Source: Heterostelium multicystogenum (Eukaryota > Evosea > Eumycetozoa > Acytosteliales > Acytosteliaceae). From it: a DNA stretch of 64,000 nucleotides. The first letter of the stretch is position 1. Each line of letters opens with the position of its first letter. The stretch lies in assembly GCA_003667245.1 (NCBI GenBank), contig RCNN01000012.1:62001-126000 (forward strand), in the 5' to 3' direction. The notes beneath the pieces are model-generated. The model had not been told where the DNA came from. It did not search any database and saw only the letters and a program-made list of their open reading frames with translations. The position numbers were made by a program, and so were the translations under genes. Below, piece by piece: positions 38,701 to 48,874 of the stretch.

Positions 38701-39196
38701 CTTCCTTTTCAATTAAATCCATTACTTCGGATACTATCTCTTCTTCTGTATTACTAATTTCTTCTATTTCTTCCTTCCCATCCATTGTTCTATCAACTAC
38801 TTCGACTTCTTCACTTAACATCTTAACTTTCCATTTCTTTCCATCCAATTCCATTTCTAATTTCAATTCCTCTAAAATATCCGTACCGAATATTATTTCT
38901 ATTTCTTCGTCTAAATCTATCACATTTAACTCTACTTCTATTTGACTTCCTAACTCTATCTTCGTATACAATGCCTTATTAACTATCTTACTAATATTTC
39001 CTTCTTCGAACGGCAATTTAACTATTAAATTCCTTCTTGTTTCTATCTTATCACTACTTCTAATCCATTTATTATTAATAAAGGATTTCTTCGCTCCCGT
39101 ATCGACTATCACTTTTCTTTCCACTCCACCTATCATCAACTTGACTTTAATATGATCGCTACTACTGCTATCAATTAACGCCACTTCCATCTTCAC
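35765..39196 (-). CDS. pol: Retrotransposon pol polyprotein (PR-RT-RH-IN-chromodomain)
   Basis: 1143 residues, uninterrupted. Aspartic protease with DTGA at 32-35; reverse transcriptase with GYFHVELEE, MGLSGAPARF and the catalytic YFDD at 362-365; RNase H with TDAS (Asp 511); integrase zinc site His696, His703, Cys730, Cys733; catalytic DDE Asp765, Asp825 and Glu861 (35-residue spacing between the last two); chromodomain about 1050-1099 (EYVVEKIMG, YLIKWLGYPEDQSSW), then a basic tail. It lies in the same frame as gag, 10 codons after the single gag stop, so a Gag-Pol fusion by readthrough is possible. The last nine codons run into the LTR. Confidence 0.95.
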   Translation of the reverse strand: MKMEVALIDSSSSDHIKVKLMIGGVERKVIVDTGAKKSFINNKWIRSSDKIETRRNLIVKLPFEEGNISKIVNKALYTKIELGSQIEVELNVIDLDEEIEIIFGTDILEELKLEMELDGKKWKVKMLSEEVEVVDRTMDGKEEIEEISNTEEEIVSEVMDLIEKEDLETLEKVIIEKFRDVIVEKAPDFSVIKRDNDISHRIVLKEGVVIKSQYPFKKSFKEELDIQKKVDELLELGVVEKIAEDVEDIVESPIFAVYKNGEFDRLVNQFKKLNEGTVDLEYKIPIIEDVLNRLSGKRIFSLGDVIKGYFHVELEESSRRLTAFRTKKGLYWYKRMAMGLSGAPARFAEFMESNFGDIVDNYFDDLIAADDTVLENVRRVIKMLIRCRERKIFISKKKVKLFRREIQILGRTIKFNTVNSSNYKTELLDQMSYPTNPKEVQKTLGFFNYFRKFIDKYPEKTRHLEELRKHKREFEISDEAKKEFYQLIGELKQTVDLYLPDPLKEYYIYTDASDIGISAIIKQKDKDGVERPVLFYGRRLKNTEQTKSIGFRELLAIKECLKKNMKILLGSKLKIFTDHYNLLYLKDQVTLTKDQLKALEVLSQFNYEIKHIDGVKNVGADVLSRLNTYRIPIEWDYLMEVKESYKGNSDVELVKARHKDTWREREGLLFIIDKEGKERLVLVDEKHIKEIIREAHSTPYCGHGDSLRTYTRIKENFYCRKLYEKVKEFCDYCVECQQNRIEVKKKANIQPLEIAEGVGIDISLDFLDLPESLNGYNYVLVVVDRFSKYTTIIPTKKQITAIETAKLVHENVFTSFGLPLSIVSDRDPRFTSEVWQELFRRVGSKLRMSVPRHPQSDGQTERLNRSIRTMLRKLALEKKENWDEEIKNIQFAINSTYNATIKRSPFEVVLGYVPTSPINLFAKRISGEERDVVREIVRDCLLDKQLQMLEGEELVEKIDIVKGDWVLVKDEFINLDVDKESIMKSVRNRNRGPFKVIRVFNNGLNLELELDGFTRRHAIFNVTQVMKFKVNEDNNELVAEPGPKLVNGEEEYVVEKIMGVRKFGKSTQYLIKWLGYPEDQSSWQFEKYIHAKELIDIFKKEQEQEQDNQKPKKTVKTQRKTYNPKRRPTLKKGQSVKHEVQKS
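35793..35806 (-). other. Polypurine tract of the element
   Basis: AAAAAAGGGCAAAG on the minus strand ends directly at the 3' LTR, the expected place for the plus-strand primer. Confidence 0.7.
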
Positions 39197-39226
39197 CTCT
39201 TCCCTTCCACTCTTCTTAACCTCGGT

Positions 39227-40279
39227 TCATTTCGACTTACTTGGGCACACCTTAGCACTGTGTCCTATACCCTCACAATTGTAGCATCTAAACTCCGATC
39301 TCGATCCTTCTTTACCTTCTTCTCTTACGGCACTAGGTCTAACGGCAGATCTAGTAACTGACTCTTTATGATCACGGGTACCATAATTCTTTTTCTGAAT
39401 GTGACCTCTAAAAGAACTCCTATCCATGATGTAGCTTCTGGCATGGTCGATCATATCCATGAATCCTTTACTACGATAATCTGATCTGAATATATACTTC
39501 TCGACTTTCTGTTTATAATCATCATATACCAAGTTCTTGAAGAACATATATTTCTTGGTTTCATCACTTAACCTCGATATTGCATGGTTATCCATCCAAA
39601 AAGCTATGTAGCTCTCTAATGAATTTGAACTCTTTTCACTTTGTTGTACCCCAAATCTTAACTCATGTTTGTCAAGACTTTCAATACAAGCTCCTACTTG
39701 GTCTCTTTGATGTGTTGTTAATTCACTCTCCTCCAACTTATTTAAAACTTCTTCAAAAGTTGCCTCTTCGTCAACTGCTTCATAAATTACTGCTCTTTTT
39801 TCACTTAAACTAGCTCTCAGTAAAAACTTCTTCCGGTCGTCATCTCTAATATCCATGTCTCTAATACTTTTCAACAACTCATGTTTGAAAGTTGCGAACT
39901 CTTTTAACTTATTTAACTCTCGAGCTTCAGCTCTAAGTTCAATTCTCCAATTTCCTTCTCCTTTCACTACTTCTTCTACCTCGACTTCTTTTATCTTTCC
40001 ATTTAACTTCAACAAGTTTTCCAACAACGCCTCATTAAAATTTTGTTGATCCTTAAATGCTTTTTCTCTTTGAGTTGCTTGTTCCTTATATTCCTTGTCT
40101 CTTTGTTCTATTTGTTCTTTAAACTCTTTTTCCCTTCTTTCTAGGTGTACCTTAAACTCCTCTTGCACCTTAGACAACACCATTGTCTGGTTCTCGACTA
40201 TCAACTGTAGTGACTCCAATTTCCCTCCTGGATCATGCTCATCCCTCTTTGTATTCTTAAATAACTGTTTAGTAGCCAT
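39227..40279 (-). CDS. gag: Retrotransposon Gag-like protein with CCHC zinc knuckle
   Basis: 350 residues. A long Glu/Lys coiled coil (about 20-85) precedes a helical capsid-like region and an Arg/Ser linker; the C-terminus is a CX2CX4HX4C knuckle (Cys332, Cys335, His340, Cys345) for RNA packaging. It starts only 50 nt after the 5' LTR. It ends at a TGA (39227-39229) followed by an open frame into pol. Confidence 0.85.
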   Translation of the reverse strand: MATKQLFKNTKRDEHDPGGKLESLQLIVENQTMVLSKVQEEFKVHLERREKEFKEQIEQRDKEYKEQATQREKAFKDQQNFNEALLENLLKLNGKIKEVEVEEVVKGEGNWRIELRAEARELNKLKEFATFKHELLKSIRDMDIRDDDRKKFLLRASLSEKRAVIYEAVDEEATFEEVLNKLEESELTTHQRDQVGACIESLDKHELRFGVQQSEKSSNSLESYIAFWMDNHAISRLSDETKKYMFFKNLVYDDYKQKVEKYIFRSDYRSKGFMDMIDHARSYIMDRSSFRGHIQKKNYGTRDHKESVTRSAVRPSAVREEGKEGSRSEFRCYNCEGIGHSAKVCPSKSK

Positions 40280-40329
40280 TCTTAATCTTATTAATTATTT
40301 ATATAAGTACGATAAAAAATAAAAAAAAA

Positions 40330-40500
40330 GTTTAAAAGAGTAACACATAAAACGTATATATATAGGATCTATTAACAATAATTAATTATAACTACAGAGG
40401 AATTAGGGTTATTAATTGGAATGATTTGTTTATTTGATTATTTTCGGTTTTTATACTATAAATTTCTTATTTTTATGATTTTTGAACTTCGTGTTTTACA
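40330..40500 (-). repeat. 5' LTR (element orientation)
   Basis: 171 bp, identical to the other LTR except for one A fewer in a run near 40354 and one T more near 40440. The 50-bp leader that follows (40280-40329) begins with a T tract and has no TGG-type tRNA primer site. Confidence 0.9.
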
Positions 40501-40505
40501 TATGA
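40501..40505. repeat. Target site duplication, right copy (TATGA)
   Basis: Second copy of the 5-bp target site. Confidence 0.85.
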
Positions 40506-40533
40506 TCTTTAACAAAGAAAACCCCCGGGATCT
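40501..40533 (+). ncRNA. Class I small RNA, 3' part
   Basis: Holds AACAAAGAAA, matching the second conserved block of the other copies, and ends CGGGATCT, which pairs with AGATCTC at 35592-35598 (one G-U pair). GCATGC follows at 40563-40568, as after two other copies. Confidence 0.75.
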
Positions 40534-40593
40534 GTTCCAAATCTTATCATTGATTTTAGTCCGCATGCGTTAATTTACATTTTTGATTTTATT

Positions 40594-42312
40594 TTACAGT
40601 TTGTATTTTTTGATCAGTATAAGTCTTGAAATAAAATAAAGTGATTTGTACGACTGAAGTCTAGTGTGATCTGAACTATATACATTTTCAGTTCTGTTCT
40701 CACTCAGGAATTTGATTGTTGGAATATCCTCTCTCGCTATGGCATTTGCCATCACCAAAAGCTGCATGGCTCACTTCTGTTGAAATGGAGAAACTTAATG
40801 GTATTCAATTGTGTAGCCATTTCCATGGCATTTCTTGCTCCTCCGCCTCTCTCATGGAGAAACTTTAAAATAGAAACATCACACTTTGCAGCAGTAGCAG
40901 CTGTAATGGCATTTAGCGGAAAAGAAATATTAGACTGGTACAGCCACTTGATAGTCTCTAAATTTCGAGTGGTGAAAGCATATTTGTATGCGTCAGAAGT
41001 CATCTTATATGTTGTATTCTCTGCGATCCATTGGAGTGCCGAACTATCCTTATACCGAGCGAAACTATTAAAATTTGTTGGTAAACACAGATTAGGTCTT
41101 TTTTCTGCAAGATAGAGGAATACCTCGAAGTTTCCTCGAGATATTGTTTTTTTTAGTGTATCTGGATAGCATCCTTCGGTTCTATTCTCATTCAGGAATC
41201 TGACCATTTCGAGGTTGTTATTCTCACACGCGATACTCAGTGCTGATTTTGTGCAACCTTCGGTTCTGTTATAATGTAAAAAACTTGACAACATCAATGT
41301 GATTGTTTTTGGCAGCACCATCCATCGCATCGGTAGTGCATCCTTCTGTTCTGCTCCAATGTAGATATTGTACCACATCAAAATGGCCATTGACAGCAGC
41401 ACTGGACATTGCACGTACAGTGCACTTCTGCTGTGGTATTCTCAGTTAAGTACTTGACAACGTTGATATGTCCATTTCTTGCTGCACTGTTCATCGCAAA
41501 CAACAGTATAGATTTAATTATCTGTTTTTCCAGCAAGTATTGGATGATTTCGAGATGACCTCGTTCTGCAACATGTTCCAGAGTTGATTCTGGACAGCCC
41601 TCAGACCTGTTTTCAACCAAAAACTTAACGACTTCAAAAATGTCCTTTGATCGATGCATTTTCAAGTGCTTTGCTTGTGCATCCTTCAGTCCTGTTGAAA
41701 TGGAGAAACTTGACAACTTCTAGATTGCCATGGAATGATGCATAGTCCATTGCTTTTGTAGTGCAACCCTCAGCCCTGTTGAAATGAAGAAACTTGATCA
41801 CCTCTAAACTGCGACTAGCGTTGTCCATGACCTCTGTTGTTTTTTCTTTGAACCAAGAGTCAACATTCTCATGGAGGAATCTGACGAGATTGATATCACA
41901 AAAGTGATTGGTACTACTAATAAGAGTGGTATAATTATACTTGTTTTGGAAATTCTTTATGTAGAAATTCAACAATCTCTATATTTCCATAACTTAAAGC
42001 GGTTGGCATTGAATTGAAATACAGGTCTTTGAATCTGCGAATAGTATTATCCTTTTCTTCGTCCTCACCATTTTGATGCTCTTTAATCAACTTATTATAG
42101 ATATTTAAATATCGTTTTGTACATTTATAGATGATGAGTTGATTTGGAAAGCAACCAAGATCATCCCAATCACATCGGAATCTGTTATCCTCCGAAAGCC
42201 TATCATGTATCTCAATCACATATTGAAATATCTTTTTCCGCAACACAACTGAATTTATTATTCTTTTAAATGTATTGTTGCTGTTATTATTATTATTAAT
42301 ATTATTTTTCAT
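40594..42312 (-). CDS. Ankyrin-repeat protein with F-box-like head
   Basis: Reads from ATG at 42312 (Asn-rich start, then VVLRKKIFQYVIEIHDRL, an F-box-like helix common in dictyostelid ankyrin families) to TAA at 40594. At least ten repeats of about 28-33 residues follow the pattern EVVKFLHFNRTEGCTxxAMDxAxxxGHL. The frame is broken about five times: A4 near 41945, T5 near 41636, near 41425 (two bases), T6 near 41282 and T4 near 40762; four of these are run-length changes and correcting them restores one array. It probably mediates protein binding. Its 3' end lies about 60 bp from the split class I RNA. Confidence 0.65.
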
Positions 42313-42609
42313 CTTATCCTATCCCTTATTTGTAACTGATCAGTTTGTTACCTTAAAAATAAAATAAATGAAATCTATTTATATTATGGATGGAGTGGGG
42401 GCAACTACCATATTTGAACAAATATGATCACTGGGTGAATGTGGTGTTTTATAAAACTGTAAGTTCCCAAAGATTTACATCATCTGATAATTTGTGTTAA
42501 ACTAAATAAGGATCATCATTGCAATCAATTTAAAATTTATTAGAATTTATAAATTTTTAAGAATTTCGTCAGACACACACAACCTTCATACCTATTTTGG
42601 ATTGAATGA
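42313..42609. promoter_or_regulatory. Divergent promoter with inverted repeat
   Basis: CATATTTG-AA-CAAATATG at 42409-42426 lies about 100 bp upstream of the ankyrin gene, next to a G-rich tract (about 42390-42401) of the kind bound by developmental G-box factors. This is a weak candidate only. Confidence 0.3.
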
Positions 42610-45153
42610 TTGACTGGTTGTTTGCATGTTGATGTTGGAGAGATATTGTCATTAGAGCTATTAGGTAGATTCTCATCTAATTTGGGTGCTGAAACAGAAA
42701 GCAGTAACAAGATAGAGGTGTTGATATCGAATACATTTCTAAAGAAACATAAACTACACTCAACATCCAACCAATATGCACTACTCATTTCAGTCAGAGT
42801 TGCAAAGTCAATACTAAACATCAATAAAGATAGAGATAACCAACAAGAGCAAGAGCAAGAACAAGACTCAATATTGCAAACTAACAATGATAATGATAAT
42901 GACAATGGACAATAATACCAACACCAGCAATACCAATATCAACGACAAGATCATATTGATAGATCTAAAACCTTGTAAATTTACATCATCAGATTATAAT
43001 GATGCTGTACTACCATGTTGGATGTTACATGAATACAATAATAATAATAATAATAATAGCAATAGAAGTATAGATTTCAATGATGAAAGACTATATAAGA
43101 TAGAGATAATACCATTGAACACTCATATATCAATGCAGAGCAATGGTTTATTATTGTTTGACAAACAGCAACTATACTGCTCAAGCAATACTCTAATCGT
43201 ACTGGAGTCACTCGATACCAATCCCTATTTAAATACAAGTCAATTCAATGGTATCGAAGCAAATATCAGATCATATCTTGGTGATAAGCCTGTAGGTATA
43301 TTTATTTGAACAGTCTGATCAGACTCTTATGACTGTCATCTTACAACAAGCTACTAACAATATATTTATGGTACTGCAGATGATAATAGAATCAACCTTT
43401 TAGAATATCAATCAATAACAATATATATAGATTCAAGATAAAAGAGATAAAACAATCAACTACTAGATACACTGATTTATTTTCCACCTTACAATGGCCA
43501 CTCCGCTAATCAATATAAGCTAACACTAGCTAGTAATCAAAGCAACAACAATAATACACCAACATCAAATGATGCCCTATTAGTAGATCTCAAACAAGAG
43601 ATTGAATCAATCGAAAGACTGCTGAGCATTAAGAAGCAAAATTGGCGCTTTAAATCTGAGTATCAAAGGAATACTGGTTTCTGGTGCTCCCGGCACCCAA
43701 ATATCAGAATTGGTTAGATATATCTGCAGAAATAGACATGTAGTGCAAATCACTATGAAATCATTCGCCTCATCTTCAGCAGTACCCAATGCCAATAACG
43801 ACCAAGAAGAAGTTATCTATTTGTTTGAAAACATTGAAGGAATTGGACGTCGAACGAACGACAACAACACTACAAACAATGCATTGATACGATTGTGCAG
43901 CTTCATCGATAGCAAGCTGCAGAGCAATCAACTGATACTTGCATCGACGTCAATGATATCCGCAGTCGACCTATCACTGCTGCGTGCTGGCAGATTCGAC
44001 AAAGTAATATCACTGCCAGTTCCTTCACAATCGTCACGACAGCTCATCCTCGAGTCGCTCCTTTCAAACACATACTCTGCCAACCAGGTTGCCATTGAAA
44101 ATAAACTACTTTCTCATTCAACAGCTGGCGAGAAAGACACCTGGATATGTGTATCAAGATTTGAAGAAAGCTGTGCATCACTGCAGCGCTGAACTCAATG
44201 TCCAGAATGGAAAATGACGATGTGGGATGCTGGTACAATTGCTAGCTTGACAATGAAGGATTTCGATGATGCATTGCTGACAGTTAGAGGCTCGAATCTC
44301 ATGCACTTCGACGTAGAGATACCCTCGGTATCATGGGAAATCGGTTGGTGGATACCACGAGATCAAACAGCGATTCGTTTGAGCTCATTTGAATGGCCGC
44401 TTCTGCACACCAAAACATTCCAACGACTTGCACTGACACATGGCGCATCATCTGGTGTGCTTGCTACACGGACCATCAGGCTGCGGCAAAACGCTGCTGT
44501 GTCAAAGCAGTCGCAACCAAGATGAACGTAAACTTCATATCTATAAAAGGGTAACTTGATCAAGACCTGAGCAAACCGATGATCGATTCTAACTAACCGA
44601 TTCCCGATACGTCTAGATCTGATATTTATTCTAAATGGCTTGGTGAAAGCGAGAGAATCATAAGAGATATATTCCAAAGGGCCAGATTAAGTGCTCCCTG
44701 TATATTGTTCTTCGACGAGATCGACTCGCTGGGTGTCGCAAGATCTGTTGGCGGACAGGAGTCCTCCGAAGATGGCGGATCACAAAACAGAATCATCACT
44801 CAACTTCTCAAATGAAATGGATGGTATCCAGACAAAGTCTAAACTCTTCTTGATTGGCTGTACGACTCGAGCTGATCTTTTGGACTCGGGTCTGCTCAGA
44901 CCAGGCAGACTCGAGACGCAGCTCTATGTCGGACTGCCAAACAGCCGAAGACCGCAGAGACATCCTCCATTCAGTGATCAAGAAGCGCATGAAGATCGAT
45001 GACGATGTCGACCTCGAGAATATAGTGTCCAAAACCGAAGGATACACCTGTGCACAACTCGTGACCCTTTGTAATGACGCAGGAATCAGCGCCCTCAAGG
45101 AGGATATATCGAGTCGAACGATAAAGAATAAACACTTCACAGCATATTTATAG
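42610..45153 (+). CDS. Double AAA ATPase of the CDC48/AFG2/PEX group, broken frame
   Basis: The start is uncertain: no ATG is in frame before the first recognisable stretch (about 42620). A Glu/Gln/Asn-rich linker follows, then a first AAA module with a poor Walker A (SGAPGTQIS, about 43682) and a poor Walker B (VIYLFENIEGI, about 43815) but a normal SLLRAGRFDKVI. The second module is canonical: VSWEIGWW region, SGCGKT-like P-loop (about 44470), FFDEIDSLGVA (about 44710), NEMDGI and SGLLRPGRLE. Frameshifts occur near 42910, 43440, 44195, 44340, 44470, 44820 and 44940; an intron is likely at about 43287-43379. The order fits AFG2/SPATA5 or a peroxin; which one is open. It may be a pseudogene. 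Confidence 0.5.
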
Positions 45154-45925
45154 GCGAGCACCAAAGTGCTGTCAATCACTGCTAAACAAGTGCCAGTCAA
45201 CCCAAACCTAAAACAACACTCCCCTCATTGAATTTTCACATAACAACGCACTTGGATGATGATATTGCCACTTTTATACACTTTGACCATTTTTGATTGA
45301 TCACAGTAATTGCCCTGACTTTGCATTGCAACTTACCATGGTGTCTTACCTGTTATGAATGATATAACTTGTTAATTTTTCTGGCCAGTACAAATATGCT
45401 ACTAGTACTCGACTCATCCATTAAGCATAGAGTCATTTGCACAACACACATGCTATTCTAACAAGATAGACAAATGACACCATACAATTTCTCAACTCTG
45501 TATATTCGTTTTAAATATACATAGTTGTAGATAGTATGGTACTGGTTGTTGATTACAATAATGTGAATTCAATTCAATCAATCATATGTTTATTTTGAAG
45601 GAGGAGGAGGAGTTTGATAATACACATACAACCGACATTATAATTGTAGGTTATTAATAATGCTCACCACTGTCATTCAATAATGACTGATTAGTTGATA
45701 GTTTAACTCATATATAAATGAATTTCACTTTAAGATTCTCAACCAACTTGATCCTATTAATGTATATATACATACATATTGGATAGATATTTAACCTATC
45801 ATTATTCATTTCAATATTAATACCAATACCAATACCAATATAAAATACAATATAATACTATACTTAAATAATATACATCTTACTATATAAGATTATAAAT
45901 ACTATATATAATATATAACTCTAAT
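45154..45925. other. Intergenic region, promoter of homeobox gene
   Basis: AT-rich with a TACCAA repeat (about 45820-45840). No gene seen. Confidence 0.4.
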
Positions 45926-47595
45926 ATGGATGATCCTACTAATCTATTTGGTATGTATATATATACAAAGAAGAAAGAATCTATTATTTCTATTACTAAT
46001 CTTTCTTCATTAATAGATACTTTTCAAAAACAATGATGAGAACCAATTGATGTTCAATCATCAAAGAGATGTTGGCCTGGATTTATTAACTGAGATTCAA
46101 ATGTATCAATATCCTTTTGTACACAATAATATTAATACCCAAAACAACAACATTAATAATAATATGGAATCAGAGACAACTTCACCTTCCACACCTAGTG
46201 ATAACATTCCACTTTTTAAATGGTCAATCAAGCAACATTATAATGAATCATTTTGATGATAATAAATCAACTTCTTCTTTATGCTCATCTTCGCCAACTA
46301 TTAATCATTCATCCATTCCGTCGACACCTGAAGCTGTGGAATTTAATCATGTCCCCGCCACCCAACAACTGCATGCTGTCAACTATGATGTTGAATTGCA
46401 AGAGGAGAATCAGTACGACAATGATGTAGACAACGGTGCCAATGTTGATAACAATACTAGTGGCTCCTCATACTATGGAAATGAAGAGCAGAAACTGATC
46501 TTTGACAGAAGCGAAGAGAAGATCCTGAGAATGATACAAGAAATTGAGAAGAGCAAATACCATATTCCTTTCATTAACTTCCTGGTCTATCTCTCAAAAA
46601 TCCAATTCTTTCCATCGATTGAACCCATGTCCAAGTTTGCAGATGAGCCAATCACCTATGATCTCAACTCATTCATGCAGTTCCAAAAGATGGAAAAGAT
46701 AGAATCGCCAGAATTTAAACACACCGTCTCAGTTTTAGAGTCGTTTTACCAGAAGGAACTGATGCTACTCAATGATGAACAATCCAATCGAATTAACCAA
46801 CTTGACAGAATTCTAAAACTCTATTTACATGTATGTAATCTTCTTATATTTATAGATCCATTACCTATTCATATTAATCACTGTAATATAGGTAAAACCA
46901 TTAGTATTTAATGAGACTAATTCCAAGTTTAAACAAATAATATCAACATTCCAAGTGATAAAGTCATTCCAAAAGGACCAACTCCTGTGATATTATATTG
47001 AAGATTCAAAAGACCTACTCCAAAGACTATAAGCATCGAAGAATATTGTCTAATGTCCAAGAGGAGTGCATGAACAATTGGTTTATCGAACATTTAAAAG
47101 GTATGTGGAATGGCATCTTTACTTTAACTTTTGCAAAAAAGAATACTTTGTATTAATTAAGTATTGATTTATAGCTGAAAACTGGACCCTATCCAGAGGA
47201 TGCCGAAAAGTCTATTCTTGGTGCACTTAATAATCTGTCAAAGAATCAAATTGACAATTGGTTTGGAAATAAGAGAATGAGAGATAAGATTAAGAGATTG
47301 AAAATGGTGCAAACAATCAACAGCAACAATAACAATGGTCATTATCAAATTGGTGATGAATGATGATGATGTTGATGATAATGGTAATGATGTTGAAGAT
47401 GATGAAGACGATGAAGATACTGAATCAGAAGACAACAACAATAATAATAGTAGTAGCAATGGTGGTGATAATGATTATTACGATGAAGAAGACTATTATA
47501 CAAATAACAATCATTCATCAACAATAACAACAACAGATCATCAAGAAAATGCTAATAATAATAATACTTTATACACATTAACAACTAACATATGA
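45926..47595 (+). CDS. TALE-class homeobox transcription factor, PBC-like
   Basis: Exon 1 45926-45950, intron 45951-46016; further introns about 46831-46892 and 47101-47174. The Ser/Asn/Gln-rich N-terminal half holds a helical region (SEEKILRMIQEIEKSK). The homeodomain spans the last intron: SKDYKHRRILS before it and PYPEDAEKSILGALNNLS then NQIDNWFGNKRMR after it. The three-residue loop extension (KTGPYP) and NWFGNKR of helix 3 are those of PBC/PBX-type TALE proteins. An Asp/Glu/Asn-rich tail follows if one base near 47360 is in error; otherwise the protein stops at 47363. Other one-base breaks: A5 near 46030, T4 near 46253, near 46986 and A4 near 47098. It acts in the nucleus as a DNA-binding regulator; targets are unknown. 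Confidence 0.75.
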
Positions 47596-47799
47596 AGAAT
47601 AACTAATTCTTCTTTATCATATCTTATTTATAATAATGTAATAAACTACATGTAAATAAAAAAGCTTTATAGTATTAAGATATTTATTATTTATGGTTGC
47701 TTTGTTTGATATTATATATCAAGTTGATTGGTTCTCATTTGTTGCTATTATTATTATTATTTTAAAGTATTATTATTATTATTATTATTGATAAATTAA

Positions 47800-48874
47800 T
47801 TACAAATCATCTCTACAGAATGGACCACTTGGTGCTTCTAATAAAGTTGTCTTTCCTTGTGGACCTTCAGCAGCCTTTCTGTGAGTTTGTGGACCAATCT
47901 TGGTTGGTTGTCCATTTTGAATTTGATTTAATAAGTTCTTCATTGACTCTGGTGTCAAATCCTCGTAAAAGTCGTCGTTAATACAGATCATTGGTGCATT
48001 TACACAAGCACCAAGACACTCAACCTCTGCCAATGTGAATACTTCGTCTTTTGTTGTTTCTGTAAATAGTTACATATGATAGAGTAGTAGTAGTAATATG
48101 ATAGATTTAGGTTAATATATCTTCGTTTGTAGATGTTATGACCAATACATACCACCAACACCGATTTTCAAATGATGCTTGCAGGCATCGAGGATAGCGG
48201 TAGAACCACGCAACATGCATGGAGTAGTTTGTGCATACTTGTACAAAGTTCTTTCCAATTTTAGTACGATTGAACATGGTGTAGAAAGAGGCGACTTCGT
48301 ATGCCTCCATGGGTGGGACACCAATGATCTCTGCAACCTTGTCCATAGCACGCAAAGAGATCCAACCACCATTTTGTCTTTGAGCCAAATCCAACAATGG
48401 AATCATAGCTGATTGTCTGTAAGCTGGTGGGTATTTAGAGAGAATCTTTTCTACTTTCTTCATATTCTCATCGTGAAATCGAATGGTGTATGATCATTGT
48501 TGTCCTCTGTTTCAATATGCTATAGTAGTAGTAAGAATAAGATTAGAATTCTGCTCCAGTTGATATATAATTTACTACAACAATAATAACAATGGTATAA
48601 CATCAACACATCGTTGTATCTTCATCCAAAATCTAATATTGGCGATGTTGAGTTGATGAAGACGAGATGATGTTGATGATGGTTGATTCATTGTTTCTTT
48701 CTGTATTCCACCATTCACGATCGTATTTATTGTTGTTGTAAATGATATCTATACACTGTATCATTACATACTCTGCTAAGAGCATCTGAGAACAATGGTC
48801 TTGATGTATGATATTGACGTTGCTTCAAGAAGTTGGAAGCGACATTGGATTGTTCTGAATAATTGTCTGAACAT
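47800..48874 (-). CDS. ndufv2: NADH dehydrogenase flavoprotein 2, 24 kDa subunit of complex I
   Basis: Three exons: 48772-48874 (mitochondrial presequence, MFRQLFRT start), 48153-48519 and 47800-48059; introns of 252 and 93 bp. The mature part shows [27 protein letters not shown] and the four Cys of the N1a 2Fe-2S cluster in [12 protein letters not shown] (after correction) and [10 protein letters not shown], with EDLTPE following. It is a peripheral subunit of the NADH module on the matrix side of the inner membrane. One-base breaks: C run in the presequence (about 48852), T run near 48470 and A3 near 48237; all are run-length changes. About 242 residues. Confidence 0.9.

Larger units (their letters stand above)
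35622..40500 (-). mobile_element. Ty3/gypsy chromovirus-type LTR retrotransposon (Skipper-like)
   Basis: A complete 4879-bp element on the minus strand: two 171-bp LTRs, a gag-like frame with a CCHC knuckle and a pol frame with protease, reverse transcriptase, RNase H, integrase and chromodomain, in that order (Ty3/gypsy order). It is flanked by TATGA duplications. The LTRs differ only by two run-length indels and both long frames are intact, so insertion was recent. The chromodomain at the integrase end places it with chromoviruses, like Skipper of Dictyostelium discoideum. It interrupts a class I RNA gene. No envelope gene is present. Confidence 0.95.

Noticed and set aside
39227..39229. 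UGA as selenocysteine codon
   Set aside because: No selenoprotein context; it ends Gag exactly after the zinc knuckle.
39580..40322. Several plus-strand frames opposite gag
   Set aside because: Shadows of the gag frame.
47335..47595. Separate acidic 86-residue gene
   Set aside because: Better read as the tail of the homeobox protein after a one-base error near 47360.
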